Origin: Acidaminococcaceae bacterium
Lineage (GTDB): Bacteria > Bacillota > Negativicutes > Acidaminococcales > Acidaminococcaceae
Length of the DNA: 64,000 nt
Direction of reading: 5' to 3'
Assembly: GCA_017405945.1 (NCBI GenBank)
Contig: JAFQZL010000021.1
Location: 17,862-81,861 of the forward strand
Position 1 is the first letter of the stretch. The number at the start of each line of letters is the position of its first letter. Under the pieces are notes generated by a model, which was not told the DNA's origin, ran no database searches, and worked only from the letters and a program-made list of their open reading frames with translations. Below, one piece after another: positions 7,985-18,263 of this stretch. Position numbers and translations under genes: made by a program.

Positions 7985-9391
7985 TTATTCAATCATCATC
8001 TCAAGGCGGGAGGCTACCACCTCATAGGCAAACCCCTGCTCAATCCTGACTCTGATAAAATCTCCCGGCTTCAATCCGGGAGCATTTTCCACAAAAATAT
8101 TTCCGTCGATATCCGGCGCTTCCCGGTAGCTGCGGGCAACTGCAAGGTTTTCCTCCTCTGCTTCATACCCTTCCACAACCACTTCAAGCTCCCGGTCTTC
8201 CATGGCCCTGTGACACTCTTCCGAAATCCCTGCCTGTATCGCCATCAGTTCATCATAGCGATCCTGTTTGACATCATCGGGGATCTGGTCCGGCATAGCT
8301 GCCGCCGCCGTATTCTCTTCCCGGGAATACTGGAACACACCGGCATTCTCAAATTTCTGTTCTGCCACAAACTCTTTCAGAATCGCAAAATCTTCTTCTG
8401 TTTCACCGGGAAAACCCACAATAAATGTCGTGCGAATCACAATATCCGGAATCCGCTCCCGTAATTTTTTCAAAAGGGCTTTTGTTTCTTTCAGCTTATC
8501 ACGGCGCCGCATATCGTGCAGCAGCCGGTCGCTGGCATGCTGTAACGGCAGGTCCACGTAATGGCATACTTTTCGCAGTGTGGCATACGCTTCGATTAAC
8601 TCATCCGTAAACGTATTGGGATAGGAATACAATACACGAATCCATTTTAATCCCGGAATGTCGTTCAAATCGCGCAACAGTTCTGCCAGGCGCAACTTTC
8701 CGTACAGATCCTGTCCATAACGCGTGGTGTCCTGGGCAATGACCACCAGTTCCTTTACGCCCCGGGCCGCCAGATCTTTTGCTTCAGCCATAACCTGTTC
8801 GTACGGTTTGCTGGTATAACGGCCGCGAATCAGGGGAATCGCACAGAACGAGCAGAAATTATCACAACCCTCAGCGATTTTCAGATAAGCCAGATACGGC
8901 GGAGTCGTTAACTTGCGGGGATCCGCCAGCACTTCTTTTACCTGCGGCAAACCAGATGGGGACGAAGAAACCGCCATGATTTGCCTGGTTTCCGGCAAAG
9001 GCAGCAAATCATTGTCTTTCAGATGCAGAACCCGTTCTCCCTGCATCACCCGGTCTATCACCCGTCCGATGTCTTTGAAAACATTCGTCCCCACAAGGGC
9101 ATCAATCTCCGGCATATCCTGGAACAAGTCCTGCGCATAGCGCTGGGCCAGACATCCGGTCACAATCAGATGCCTGCAGCAGCCTTCTGTTTTATAGGCA
9201 GCCATGGAAAGGATAGTATCAATGGATTCCTGTTTGGCAGATTCAATAAAGCCGCAGGTATTTACAATAATGATTTCTGCCACCTCAGGATTGTTTGTAA
9301 TCTCAATGTCATATTTTTCAATGATGCCCAGCATGACTTCGGAATCTACCAGATTCTTCGGGCATCCTAAACTGATCAGACCCACTTTCAT
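7985..9391 (-). CDS. rimO: ribosomal protein uS12 methylthiotransferase RimO
   Basis: 468 residues from the ATG at 9391. This enzyme adds a methylthio group to an aspartate of ribosomal protein S12. The N-terminal MTTase domain holds three cluster cysteines (C10 in SLGCPKN, C46 in NTCGF, C80 in TGCLAQ). The radical-SAM triad is C176, C180 and C183 in GCDNFCSFC, followed by IRGRYTSKP. A C-terminal TRAM domain ends the protein. The longer open frame up to 9601 is rejected: it overlaps the upstream gene, while GGGAGGG sits right before 9391. The ATG overlaps the upstream stop (ATGA), so it is coupled to the lipoprotein gene. A ~30-residue stretch between the two Fe-S domains looks longer than usual. 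Confidence 0.95.
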   Translation of the reverse strand: MKVGLISLGCPKNLVDSEVMLGIIEKYDIEITNNPEVAEIIIVNTCGFIESAKQESIDTILSMAAYKTEGCCRHLIVTGCLAQRYAQDLFQDMPEIDALVGTNVFKDIGRVIDRVMQGERVLHLKDNDLLPLPETRQIMAVSSSPSGLPQVKEVLADPRKLTTPPYLAYLKIAEGCDNFCSFCAIPLIRGRYTSKPYEQVMAEAKDLAARGVKELVVIAQDTTRYGQDLYGKLRLAELLRDLNDIPGLKWIRVLYSYPNTFTDELIEAYATLRKVCHYVDLPLQHASDRLLHDMRRRDKLKETKALLKKLRERIPDIVIRTTFIVGFPGETEEDFAILKEFVAEQKFENAGVFQYSREENTAAAAMPDQIPDDVKQDRYDELMAIQAGISEECHRAMEDRELEVVVEGYEAEEENLAVARSYREAPDIDGNIFVENAPGLKPGDFIRVRIEQGFAYEVVASRLEMMIE

Positions 9392-10395
9392 TTTGTACCC
9401 TCCCCGGCATCCGCAAGACGGATTTCCCTGAGCCAGTCCGCCGCTAACTGTTCCAGCGCCTGCCCGCTTTTGTAAAATGTATCGGTCCATAAACCATCCC
9501 TGTTTACAGCCTGTCCGTTTTCCCCTTTCGGCAATACCGGCAGATAGCCGCTGCGAGTCGTAATGAGAAGCGTTCTTGCTTCGGAAGAGCGTAAAAACCA
9601 ATTAATAAACGCTGTAATTTCTTTTTGCCTCCTACTGTTCTGCGATAATCCGATGCCAAACAAATTCACCGGGGTTCCTTCTTCAGGAATCAAAATATAA
9701 GCCGGAAAATCATTTTGCAAATATTTGAACACGTGGCTCCGCCGGGTAATCGCGATATCAGCGTCACCGGTAGCAGCCATGCGGACCGGCGTGATGGGGA
9801 ACTTTGCGAATTGCCTGATCATGGGCCGGATCTGTCTGAAATAGGCTATGCATTCATCCTGGCCCATGCGGGATGACAAAGCAGCTAAGAACATAACAGT
9901 GGATTCATTGTCACTGAGATTTTCCATAACAATCCGCGCGTCCTTCTGCCCCGGCACGTCAGACCAGTGCAAAAGCTGTTGCTGCCCAACCTTTCGGGAA
10001 TAAGCCTGGTTGACCAGCAAAACCGCCGGATCGTAAAAAAGAGTGACCCATTGTTCTTCTTTATCTTTCAACTCTGCCGGCAGCAGGTCGGCAAATTCCG
10101 CATGGATCTTCTGCAGGGAGCCAGCAGCCGCTTTTTGCTGCAACAAAGTTGATCCGCTGATGACACAGTCTGCCTGTTCCAGCTCATCCTCTTTATCCGA
10201 AATGACAAACGCAATCTTTTTATCCTGCGGCAGGCTTTCGGTAAACTTTCCGCAAAGCGCTGCAACAAACGTTTTATCCAGCGTCGTATATACTTTTACT
10301 GTTTGCGTCGGTCCGGCAGCATTGAACCTGCTGCATCCTGCCAAAAGGAAAACCAGGCAGACCAGGATCGGAAATAATAATTTTCTGTTCATCAC
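9388..10395 (-). CDS. extracellular solute-binding lipoprotein (Fe3+/AfuA-like)
   Basis: 335 residues with a lipoprotein signal peptide: basic start, hydrophobic core and lipobox LLAGC with C21 as the lipidated residue. The mature part reads VKVYTTLDKTFVAALCGKF, then a bilobal binding-protein pattern (WVTLFYDPAVLLVNQ, TGDADIAITRRS, EEGTPVNLFGIG) like the ABC iron or putrescine binding proteins (SBP_bac_6/8 families). No permease or ATPase gene is adjacent; it lies between ygiQ and rimO, so it is an orphan binding protein whose ligand cannot be assigned. It overlaps rimO by 4 nt. Confidence 0.75.
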   Translation of the reverse strand: MMNRKLLFPILVCLVFLLAGCSRFNAAGPTQTVKVYTTLDKTFVAALCGKFTESLPQDKKIAFVISDKEDELEQADCVISGSTLLQQKAAAGSLQKIHAEFADLLPAELKDKEEQWVTLFYDPAVLLVNQAYSRKVGQQQLLHWSDVPGQKDARIVMENLSDNESTVMFLAALSSRMGQDECIAYFRQIRPMIRQFAKFPITPVRMAATGDADIAITRRSHVFKYLQNDFPAYILIPEEGTPVNLFGIGLSQNSRRQKEITAFINWFLRSSEARTLLITTRSGYLPVLPKGENGQAVNRDGLWTDTFYKSGQALEQLAADWLREIRLADAGEGTK

Positions 10396-10468
10396 TTCTT
10401 CACTTTGAAAACCGCTTGACGTAGGGAATACTGTTTTTTTTCGCGTAAATCCGGTTAATCAGCAGTCC

Positions 10469-12328
10469 TTACTGTTTTTTACGTATCGGATTCTTACATT
10501 TTCCTGATTTCAGCGTACCAGTTCTACGGAAACGTTCATCCCGGATCAGGCAGCGGGGCCCGTCGCCAATCAGGTCTTTGCGCCCGCCCTCTATTAAGGC
10601 TTCCGCAACCAGAGCCCGGTTCCGCGGATTACGATACTGCATAAGGGCACGCTGCATGGCTTTATGGTGCGGATTATGCACGGTGTACACTTTCTCCCCC
10701 GTAAAGGGATTCACACCGGAATAATACATAGCGGTGGAAGCGCTGCCCGGGGTGGGAATAAAATCCTGCACCTGTTCAGGATGACGACCCGTATCGCGCA
10801 AAAACTCCGCCAGTTCAATGGCGTTCGTCAGCGTACAGCCGGGATGGCTGGAAATAAAATACGGAACCAGATACTGTTCCTTACCGATTTCTTTATTTTT
10901 TTGCATAAAGGCTTTGACAAATTTCAGATATACTTCTTTTCCGGGCTTGCCCATATGCTTCAACGTTGCATCCGCAACATGTTCGGGAGCAATCTTTAAC
11001 TGTCCGCTTACATGATACCGGCACAGTTCATCCAGAAACTGCTGTTTGTTTTCCGCCAGCAGATAATCGTAACGGATGCCGGAACGGATAAATACTTTCT
11101 TCACTCCCGGAAGCGCGCGAAGCTTACGCAGCAACCGAATGTAATCGCTGTGGTCCGCGTCCAGATTGGGACAAGGCTTGGGGAACAGACACTGACGGTC
11201 TTTGCATGCTCCAAACTTTAACTGTTTTTTGCAGGCAGGATGCCGGAAATTTGCCGTCGGTCCCCCTACATCGTTGATATACCCCTTAAAGTCAGGCATC
11301 CGCGTCATCTCTTCGGCTTCTTTTAAAATGGAAGCGTGGCTGCGGGCCTGGATAATCCGTCCCTGATGGGCGTGGATGGCACAGAAAGAACAGCTGCCAA
11401 AACAACCCCGGCAGCTTACGATACTGAATTTTACTTCCTCCAGCGCTGCGATACCGCCTGCCTTGTCGTACATGGGATGCCACTGTCTCGTGTACGGCAA
11501 GTCGTAAACCGCATCCATCTCTGACTCTGTCAGCGGCATAGCCGACGGATTCTGCACCACATATAAACCGCGGCTGTTTTTCTGGACAAGGGTTTTTCCG
11601 TAAAATGGGTCAAAATTCTCATGCTGCAACCGGTACGCTTCCGCCAGCAAACTTTTATCTTTACAGATTGCGTCATAACAAGGAAGCTCGACAAACTCTT
11701 CCACACCGTCCAACGTTTTTGCCGTATAGGCAGTACCCCGGATATAATGCAGATCTTCGCCGGAGGCCCCGCCTGCCAGGTAATCCGCTATTTCCCGGAT
11801 TTGGGCTTCCCCCATACCGCACACAAGGAGATCCGCACCGCTTTCCGTCAGAATAGAGGGCAGCAGTTTATCTTCCCAATAGTCATAATGGGCAAAACGC
11901 CGCAGACTTGCTTCAATGCCGCCAATGATGACCGGGACATCAGGCCACAGTTGCTTTGCGATTTTTGTATAAACCAGCGTAGCGTGGTCCGGCCGCTTCC
12001 CCATCTCTTTTCCGGGCGAATATTTATCTTCTTTGCGGGGTTTTCTGGCTGCCGTGTAATGACACAGCATAGAATCCAGATTCCCTCCGCAGACCAGCAC
12101 GCCCAAACGTGGCTTTCCCATGGTCTGAAAAGAATGGGAGTCACGCCAGTCCGGCTGGGGTAAAACAGCAACTTTATAACCTGCCGCTTCCAATACACGG
12201 CAGATAACCGCCGGCGCAAAAGACGGATGATCCACGTACGCATCTCCGCTGACAAAAAGAAAATCAAGCTGTTCCCAGCCTCTTTTCTCCATATCTTCTT
12301 TGCACACGGGTAAAAAATACTGATTCAT
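10469..12328 (-). CDS. YgiQ family radical SAM protein
   Basis: 619 residues. The N-terminal part has the YgiQ signature DFLFVSGDAYVDHPSF (about 22-37) and a B12-binding-like fold. The radical-SAM cluster motif is C309, C313 and C316 in CRGCFGSCSFCAIHAHQGR. The C-terminal portion has TPGSASTAMYYSGVNPFT and a DUF3362-type end with an HHKAMQRAL stretch and a basic tail. The function of the family is not established. It is followed by the lipoprotein gene after ~70 nt without a visible terminator and is probably part of the operon running from rnj through ftsK to rimO. Confidence 0.9.
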   Translation of the reverse strand: MNQYFLPVCKEDMEKRGWEQLDFLFVSGDAYVDHPSFAPAVICRVLEAAGYKVAVLPQPDWRDSHSFQTMGKPRLGVLVCGGNLDSMLCHYTAARKPRKEDKYSPGKEMGKRPDHATLVYTKIAKQLWPDVPVIIGGIEASLRRFAHYDYWEDKLLPSILTESGADLLVCGMGEAQIREIADYLAGGASGEDLHYIRGTAYTAKTLDGVEEFVELPCYDAICKDKSLLAEAYRLQHENFDPFYGKTLVQKNSRGLYVVQNPSAMPLTESEMDAVYDLPYTRQWHPMYDKAGGIAALEEVKFSIVSCRGCFGSCSFCAIHAHQGRIIQARSHASILKEAEEMTRMPDFKGYINDVGGPTANFRHPACKKQLKFGACKDRQCLFPKPCPNLDADHSDYIRLLRKLRALPGVKKVFIRSGIRYDYLLAENKQQFLDELCRYHVSGQLKIAPEHVADATLKHMGKPGKEVYLKFVKAFMQKNKEIGKEQYLVPYFISSHPGCTLTNAIELAEFLRDTGRHPEQVQDFIPTPGSASTAMYYSGVNPFTGEKVYTVHNPHHKAMQRALMQYRNPRNRALVAEALIEGGRKDLIGDGPRCLIRDERFRRTGTLKSGKCKNPIRKKQ

Positions 12329-12415
12329 TGTAGTTCCTTTCGGAAACAGTATTATGTCTCTTTCCGCTATTCTTCAGTTAATTTATACTTTTCCTCAATA
12401 CTTCTTTACTTTTCC

Positions 12416-13285
12416 TTAATTAACCTGTGTTGTCTCAGCAGGTGTATATGTCCTTGTTACAGCTTCTTTGGGGTCTTCCGGAGGAAGCAACTTTCCGTTG
12501 TACTCCACCTGCAATTCCTTCAGATTGCCGATTCGCATAACAATATCCGAACTACTGGTAAAGGTTTTGCTTTCCCCTTTCAGCAGATTTCCTTCAAACA
12601 ATACCGTTCCTTTTTGATCGGTAACCCGCAGCCAGCATTTCCCGGCAGAGGTTAATTTTAACTTTGTTATCTTTTTCGTTTCCCCGGGGGTTACTGCAGA
12701 AGCGCTTTTTGTTTCCTGTGGTACGGCAGTCTGCTTCTCCTGTACCTTGTTTTCTTTTCCACTCAACGAAGATTCTTTGCTCTGCTCTTTCACTTCGTTG
12801 TTCTTTTCTTTCGTTTCGGCGGAAGCGCCAACGCTGAACGGAAGCGGCAGATTTGCTGCCCGGCCCGTCTGTGCCAGGTAATAATAAAACACGCCGGCAG
12901 CTGACAGCACCAAGGCAAGTATGCCTATAATAATAAACAGCAGTCTGTGATCATTGCCGTTGCCGGAACCGATGTCCCTGTTGGATTTAAAGGTAGGACG
13001 TACTTTAACATCCCGGGACTCGCGGATTGCGTTATTGTTTTTAACCGGGCAGTTTCCCGCGTTGGCAGCCTTATACTCTTCTACCAGCTTTGCGCCGTCC
13101 AGACCGAGATAATTGCCATAGGTGCGCATTATCCCTTTCACAAAAACGTCACCCTGAAGCGTTGCAAAATCATTTTGCTCAATTGCTTCCAGATACGCTT
13201 TACGGATATTGGTTTCCTGCGCCGCCCTTTCCAGAGTCAGCTCTTTTGCGACCCGCGCGTCCTGTAGAACTTTCCCGACATCCAT
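12416..13285 (-). CDS. RodZ-like helix-turn-helix membrane protein
   Basis: 289 residues from the ATG at 13285. The N-terminal Xre-like HTH_25 domain (about 1-70: GKVLQDARVAKELTLERAAQETN) is followed by a charged linker, one transmembrane helix (about 114-136, LLFIIIGILALVLSAAGVFYYYL region), a Ser/Lys/Glu-rich linker, and a C-terminal DUF4115 beta domain (about 205-280). This is the layout of the cell-shape protein RodZ, which links MreB to the wall machinery. An upstream in-frame ATG at 13306 is less likely because GGAGG (13297-13301) lies inside that extension, 11 nt before the ATG at 13285. It follows ftsK closely. Confidence 0.85.
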   Translation of the reverse strand: MDVGKVLQDARVAKELTLERAAQETNIRKAYLEAIEQNDFATLQGDVFVKGIMRTYGNYLGLDGAKLVEEYKAANAGNCPVKNNNAIRESRDVKVRPTFKSNRDIGSGNGNDHRLLFIIIGILALVLSAAGVFYYYLAQTGRAANLPLPFSVGASAETKEKNNEVKEQSKESSLSGKENKVQEKQTAVPQETKSASAVTPGETKKITKLKLTSAGKCWLRVTDQKGTVLFEGNLLKGESKTFTSSSDIVMRIGNLKELQVEYNGKLLPPEDPKEAVTRTYTPAETTQVN

Positions 13286-13389
13286 AACGGCATCAGCCTC
13301 CATCATACAACAAGCAAACCCGCATACAGGTTTTTAAATTAAAACATTTGATTCCGACTTGACTGTTAATACGGAAAGCTTCCTCTCCA

Positions 13390-16137
13390 TTACTGACTGT
13401 CTGAAAAATTGTCCTTCTGCAGGAATTTATATTCCACATCATCCCTGGACATCTTCAACTCCCGCGGCTTGCTGCCGATAGCGGGCCCCACGATACCCAG
13501 TTCTTCCATGGCTTCCACCAACCGCGCCGCCCGGTTGTAGCCGATACGGAACCGGCGTTGCAGCATGGAAGCAGAAGCTTGTCCCAAATCCAGCACCAAA
13601 CGGATTGCGTCAACCAGCAATTCGTCCTGCCCCTGTTCTTCCGGCGCATCCCCACCGCCTGCAATCGCGTTTTTAGCTTCTTTCTGGCTGTCACTGGGCA
13701 ACGCTGCGTTTGTAACTTCATCGCTGTATTCAACGGGAATAGCCTGCTGTTTGATGAAATCGGTCACCCGGTTCAGTTCTTCGTCGCTGACAAAAGCGCC
13801 CTGGACACGGGACGGTTTATTAGCTCCAATCGGATAATAAAGCATGTCGCCTTTACCCAGCAGTTTTTCCGCGCCGCCCATGTCCAAAATCGTACGGGAA
13901 TCTGTCAGGGAAGAAACGGCGAAAGCAATGCGGGACGGGATGTTCGCTTTTACAATACCGGTAATGACATCGACTGACGGACGCTGGGTCGCCAGCACCA
14001 TATGGATACCGCAGGCCCGGGCCTTCTGGGCCAGGCGCAAAATGGCGTCTTCCACATCGGCCTTGGCCACCATCATCAGGTCACTCATCTCGTCAATGAC
14101 GATGACAATATACGGCATTTTTTCTTCCGCCTGGGCATTATAAGCTTTGATATCCCTTACGCGGGTATCCGCAAAGGACTTATAGCGCCGTTCCATTTCC
14201 CCTACTGCCCAGTGTAACGCCGATGCCGCTTTTTTTGCATCCGTAACCACGGGAACCAGCAGATGGGGAATGCCATTGTAATTGGTCAGTTCCACCACTT
14301 TGGGGTCGACCAGAATCAGTTTCACCTCGTCCGGGCGGGCTTTGTACATGATGCCGGCAAGCAGTGTATTCACGCAGACGGACTTACCGCTGCCGGTAGT
14401 GCCCGCTACCAGCAGATGCGGCATCTTGGCAAGGTCGATCGTAATTACCTTGCCTTCTATATCCTTCCCCAGTCCGACACACAGCTTAGAGGAACTCTTG
14501 CGTACATCTTCGCAGTCCACGATTTCCCGGAAGCTGACCATATCATTGGTAACATTTGGCGCTTCGATGCCGATAGCTGCTTTCCCGGGAATGGGTGCCT
14601 CCACCCGGACGCCAGGCGCAGCCAAGCGCAACGCGATATCGTCCGCCAGGTTTACGACAGAGCTCACCTTTACGCCGGGCGCCGGTTCCAGCTCATACCG
14701 GGTAACCGAAGGTCCCCGTGTCACGCCGGTCACTTTGGCGTTGACCCGGAAATCCGCCAGGGTCTGTTCCAGCTTGCGGCATTGTTCTCTTACGTCTGAA
14801 TCAAACTGACGGCGGTTTGTCTTTTTTACTGGATTCAGAAGATCCAGCGGCGGGAAGATATACTCTTCTTTTTTCTGCTCCGTTTCTTTTTCTGCATCGG
14901 AATGTTCCGTATCCACCTCTTCATTGGAAGCAGAACCAGCCGTTACATTTTTGGAAACTATTTCCTTTTTATCTGCAGATTTCACGGGCCCATCCTTAAC
15001 CTGGGTCACCCCGTTAGGTGTCAGGACAAAGCGCGGTTTTCCGGAAGTCACTTCATCCGGTACCGGCAATTCATGGTCCATCTCTGCGCCTGCCGGTGTT
15101 TCCGCCCCGTAACCGGTAACAGAAGGTTCGTGAAACTCCTGCCCGGGAATGATGGCGCCCTTTTCCCAGGGTGCCGGTTCCGGATTGTCGGTATGGCCCG
15201 TGATGATACCGGACGCTGGTCGTAAAACCCTGGTTTCCTGCTGTTCAGGATAGATTTTGATTAAAGATGGCTTTTCCTTTTCCGTCTTATCATGATTCGC
15301 CATGCGCTCCACAGGAACATAATTTTCGGCTCCGGGTTCATCCGGCCTATTCGGATCTGTTCCTTCCGTATTCCTGTCCAGCGCCTTTTGCCCGAAATTA
15401 AGAATCTTTTTAAACGCGGATGGTTTGCGCACATCATTATTAAAATCAGAAAACTCATCTTTGTTATATACATCCAGCGGGCTGGATTTTCTGTCCTCTG
15501 TATCCACGCCACCGAAAAACGGCCGGGCTTCCTGTTTCCGGGGAACATACCGGTCAGTCTCTTCGGAATCGTTCTCCATATTGCGGCGTTCCCGCCTTGC
15601 GCTCCGGATATCCTGAATCTTGTCTCCCGCTTTCGCCGTTAACGCAGCTACGGATAATTTGCCGGTCAGCACCAGGCTGGCCAGCATACCGGCGATTAAT
15701 AAAATAACTGCCCCGGTAGCGCCCGCTACCTCGTGCAGCGCTTTGGACAGAAGTCCCCCAATCATACCGCCCCCCTGGGGCAAGAATGACAGTTCCGTTT
15801 CATAACCAAGGGGGATAAAGATGTGATGCAGAAAGCCCAGCAGGCAGACATAAAAAAGCACAGCCGCCCAGAATCCCCCGAACCGGACCAGGTTTTTCTT
15901 CAGGCGGAAATAACCGATTCCCATCGCGATAAAAACGAATGGGAAAATGATTGCGCCTAACCCGAAACCGTAGGACATCGCTTCATGCAGGAACTCCCCG
16001 ACAAAACCTGTAGGCAGCCCCGCGTAAGAAGCCAGCAGAAACAATCCCGCTGCAATAAACAGGAGGCCTTTCAGTTCGATGTTTTTCCGGTTTTTCTGTA
16101 TTTCTTTTTCATTTTGTACTGCCGGTTGCTTTTTCAA
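13390..16137 (-). CDS. ftsK: DNA translocase FtsK/SpoIIIE
   Basis: About 915 residues. The N-terminus has four or five membrane segments, then a long acidic/charged linker, then the motor: the beta domain with Walker A GTTGSGKS (about 579-586), [10 protein letters not shown] (Walker B) and [13 protein letters not shown]-terminal gamma winged-helix domain ([20 protein letters not shown] ... [17 protein letters not shown]) would read KOPS-like sequences. It pumps chromosomal DNA through the division septum. The start is placed at TTG 16137 because GAGGT lies 6 nt upstream; a GTG at 16152 in the same frame lacks a binding site but cannot be excluded. It lies between rnj and the RodZ-like gene, fitting a division/shape context. 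Confidence 0.95.
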   Translation of the reverse strand: MKKQPAVQNEKEIQKNRKNIELKGLLFIAAGLFLLASYAGLPTGFVGEFLHEAMSYGFGLGAIIFPFVFIAMGIGYFRLKKNLVRFGGFWAAVLFYVCLLGFLHHIFIPLGYETELSFLPQGGGMIGGLLSKALHEVAGATGAVILLIAGMLASLVLTGKLSVAALTAKAGDKIQDIRSARRERRNMENDSEETDRYVPRKQEARPFFGGVDTEDRKSSPLDVYNKDEFSDFNNDVRKPSAFKKILNFGQKALDRNTEGTDPNRPDEPGAENYVPVERMANHDKTEKEKPSLIKIYPEQQETRVLRPASGIITGHTDNPEPAPWEKGAIIPGQEFHEPSVTGYGAETPAGAEMDHELPVPDEVTSGKPRFVLTPNGVTQVKDGPVKSADKKEIVSKNVTAGSASNEEVDTEHSDAEKETEQKKEEYIFPPLDLLNPVKKTNRRQFDSDVREQCRKLEQTLADFRVNAKVTGVTRGPSVTRYELEPAPGVKVSSVVNLADDIALRLAAPGVRVEAPIPGKAAIGIEAPNVTNDMVSFREIVDCEDVRKSSSKLCVGLGKDIEGKVITIDLAKMPHLLVAGTTGSGKSVCVNTLLAGIMYKARPDEVKLILVDPKVVELTNYNGIPHLLVPVVTDAKKAASALHWAVGEMERRYKSFADTRVRDIKAYNAQAEEKMPYIVIVIDEMSDLMMVAKADVEDAILRLAQKARACGIHMVLATQRPSVDVITGIVKANIPSRIAFAVSSLTDSRTILDMGGAEKLLGKGDMLYYPIGANKPSRVQGAFVSDEELNRVTDFIKQQAIPVEYSDEVTNAALPSDSQKEAKNAIAGGGDAPEEQGQDELLVDAIRLVLDLGQASASMLQRRFRIGYNRAARLVEAMEELGIVGPAIGSKPRELKMSRDDVEYKFLQKDNFSDSQ

Positions 16138-16201
16138 TTTGGTACCTCGCACGCCAAACGTAAAGAAAGACGGGCTTAAAGATCCATCTTATAAAACAGG
16201 T

Positions 16202-17866
16202 TTACACTTCCATAATAATCGGGATGATCATCGGGCGTCGTCTTGTCTTTTCAAACAAAAACCGTCCCAGGGAATCGCGGATTGCAACTTTAAGGGTTGA
16301 CCATTCCGTATGGTTTCTTTCCTCGCATTTATCCAGCGCGTCCTGAACCCTGCCCTTTGCTTCGACCATCAGGTCCTCTGCTTCCCGCACATACACAAAA
16401 CCACGGGACACAATATCGGGACCGGACACAATCTGGTTTGTAGCGCTGTCCACACCAACTACAACAATCATGATGCCGTCCTGGGACAACTGCCGGCGGT
16501 CACGCAGCACAATGTTGCCCACGTCGCCTACACCTAACCCGTCAATCAGCACCTTGCCTGCCATAACCTTACCGTTCACGCAGATTTTATCCCGGGAAAG
16601 TTCCACAACAGAACCGTTTTGCGCAATCATGATGTTTTTCGGATCCATGCCAAGGCTCTCTGCCAGTCTGGCATGCTTGACAAGATGCCTGTATTCACCG
16701 TGGACGGGCATAAAAAACTTCGGACGGACCAGATGATGCATGAGTTTCAGTTCTTCCTGGCTGGCATGTCCGGAAACATGCACGCCGTTCGCCTTTTCAT
16801 ATACTACTTCCGCACCCAGCATATATAAATGGTTGATGGTATTGGACACCATCTTCTCGTTGCCGGGAATCGGCGCGGCGGAAATGATCACCGTATCGCC
16901 GGGAACGATCTGTACTTTGCGGTTTTCACCCATGGACATACGGGTCAGGGCGGACATGGGCTCGCCCTGGCTGCCTGTACAGATCACAACAACCTGGTCA
17001 TTGGAATAATTACGGATGTCATCAATGTCAATCAGCAATCCCTCCGGCACTTTCAGGTAATCCAACTTCAGGGAAATATTGACAACATTGACCATGCTGC
17101 GGCCCATAACCGCAACCTTGCGCCTGAATTTGACGGCCGTATCACAGATTTGCTGGATACGGTGTACATTGGATGAGAATGTGGCAACAATGATGCGGTG
17201 CTTTGCGTGGCGGAACTCATTATCAAACGTTTCCCCCACAAACTTTTCGCTCTGGGTATAACCGGGGCGCTCCGCATTCGTGCTGTCTGCCATCATCAAG
17301 AGGACTCCGCGGTCACCATATTCCGCGAACCGGTTCAGTTCCATCACCTGCCCGTCTACCGGTGTCTGGTCAATCTTAAAGTCGCCGGTGTGGACGATCA
17401 GCCCCACCGGTGTATGGATCGCCATGCCAATCGCATCCGGGATACTGTGGTTGACCCGCATGAATTCCAGTTTAAAAACGCCGGCCCGCACACGGTCGCC
17501 GGATTTTATCACATTTAAATTGGCGGTAGAAACACCCGCCTCGTCCAGGCGGCCTTCCAGAATACCCAGCGTTAAGGCAGTACCATAAACCGGCACATCC
17601 AGCTGTTTCAGAATAAAAGGCAGCGCCCCGATATGATCTTCATGACCGTGGGTCAGAAAGATGCCTTTCAGTTTGTCCTGATTCTCAATTAAATAGGTAA
17701 TATCGGGAATCACCAGATCGATTCCCAGCATATCGTCTTCAGGAAACATTAAACCGGCGTCAATCAGGATGATATCGTTTCCATAACGGAACGCCGTCAT
17801 GTTTTTCCCGATTTCGCCGAGACCGCCTAGCGGTATGATATTAAGTTTAGTAGAACCCTTATCCAA
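16202..17866 (-). CDS. rnj: ribonuclease J
   Basis: 554 residues, a metallo-beta-lactamase/beta-CASP nuclease with 5'-3' exo- and endonuclease activity in mRNA decay and rRNA maturation. The N-terminal IPLGGLGEIGKNM and the metal site HGHEDHIG (73-80) are intact, followed by HTGDFK, MADSTNAERPGYT, the beta-CASP region (TGSQGEPMSALTRM) and VHVSGHASQEELKLM. A C-terminal domain ends the protein. The start codon is TTG at 17866 with GGAGG six nt upstream; no ATG in frame fits better. It heads the ftsK-containing operon. Confidence 0.95.
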   Translation of the reverse strand: MDKGSTKLNIIPLGGLGEIGKNMTAFRYGNDIILIDAGLMFPEDDMLGIDLVIPDITYLIENQDKLKGIFLTHGHEDHIGALPFILKQLDVPVYGTALTLGILEGRLDEAGVSTANLNVIKSGDRVRAGVFKLEFMRVNHSIPDAIGMAIHTPVGLIVHTGDFKIDQTPVDGQVMELNRFAEYGDRGVLLMMADSTNAERPGYTQSEKFVGETFDNEFRHAKHRIIVATFSSNVHRIQQICDTAVKFRRKVAVMGRSMVNVVNISLKLDYLKVPEGLLIDIDDIRNYSNDQVVVICTGSQGEPMSALTRMSMGENRKVQIVPGDTVIISAAPIPGNEKMVSNTINHLYMLGAEVVYEKANGVHVSGHASQEELKLMHHLVRPKFFMPVHGEYRHLVKHARLAESLGMDPKNIMIAQNGSVVELSRDKICVNGKVMAGKVLIDGLGVGDVGNIVLRDRRQLSQDGIMIVVVGVDSATNQIVSGPDIVSRGFVYVREAEDLMVEAKGRVQDALDKCEERNHTEWSTLKVAIRDSLGRFLFEKTRRRPMIIPIIMEV

Positions 17867-17913
17867 AATTTACCTCCATATATAAAATTTCCGCTCATTT
17901 CAACTCTGCTGTT

Positions 17914-17942
17914 ATTATACTGCAATTAAAACGGAAAAACAA
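17914..17942 (-). promoter_or_regulatory. predicted rnj operon promoter
   Basis: Minus strand TTGTTT (17942-17937) and TATAAT (17919-17914), spacer 17 bp, giving a leader of about 40 nt to the TTG start. Confidence 0.65.
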
Positions 17943-18123
17943 CGTTTCAGCTTCATTAACGCCGCTTAAATGTGAGAAAAATGTGAAGTTTAGCCGCAAT
18001 CAGGTAAAAAATCATATAAATACTCCCAACTTTGAACTGTTGGCAAACTGTATTCCCGCAATTTTATTCTACCTATTTATACTTATTTTATGAAAAACAG
18101 CCCTTATATTCATGAAAGCGGTT

Positions 18124-18201
18124 CTAAAAAAATAAACGCACCGGCTTGTTCATGTGAACCTTATTGTTCGAAAGGAGGGAAAAGGAAGAACAACCGGTGC
18201 G
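18124..18201 (-). terminator. terminator of the TAXI TRAP operon
   Basis: On the minus strand CGCACCGGTTGTTC (18201-18188) pairs with GAACAAGCCGGTGCG (18151-18137), with one bulge, enclosing a ~36-nt loop that itself contains the palindrome GTTCACATGAAC. The stem is followed by TTTATTTTTTT. It lies ~60 nt after the permease stop. Confidence 0.75.
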
Positions 18202-18263
18202 AAATAAAAACGTATTACGTTGTCAAAACAACTACAAAATCATTACTGACAGGTCTCCGCCTG

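Noticed and set aside
9392..9601. 70-residue N-terminal extension of rimO
   Set aside because: It overlaps the lipoprotein gene in another frame, while a strong GGGAGGG site and the family start MKVGLISLGCPKN fit 9391.
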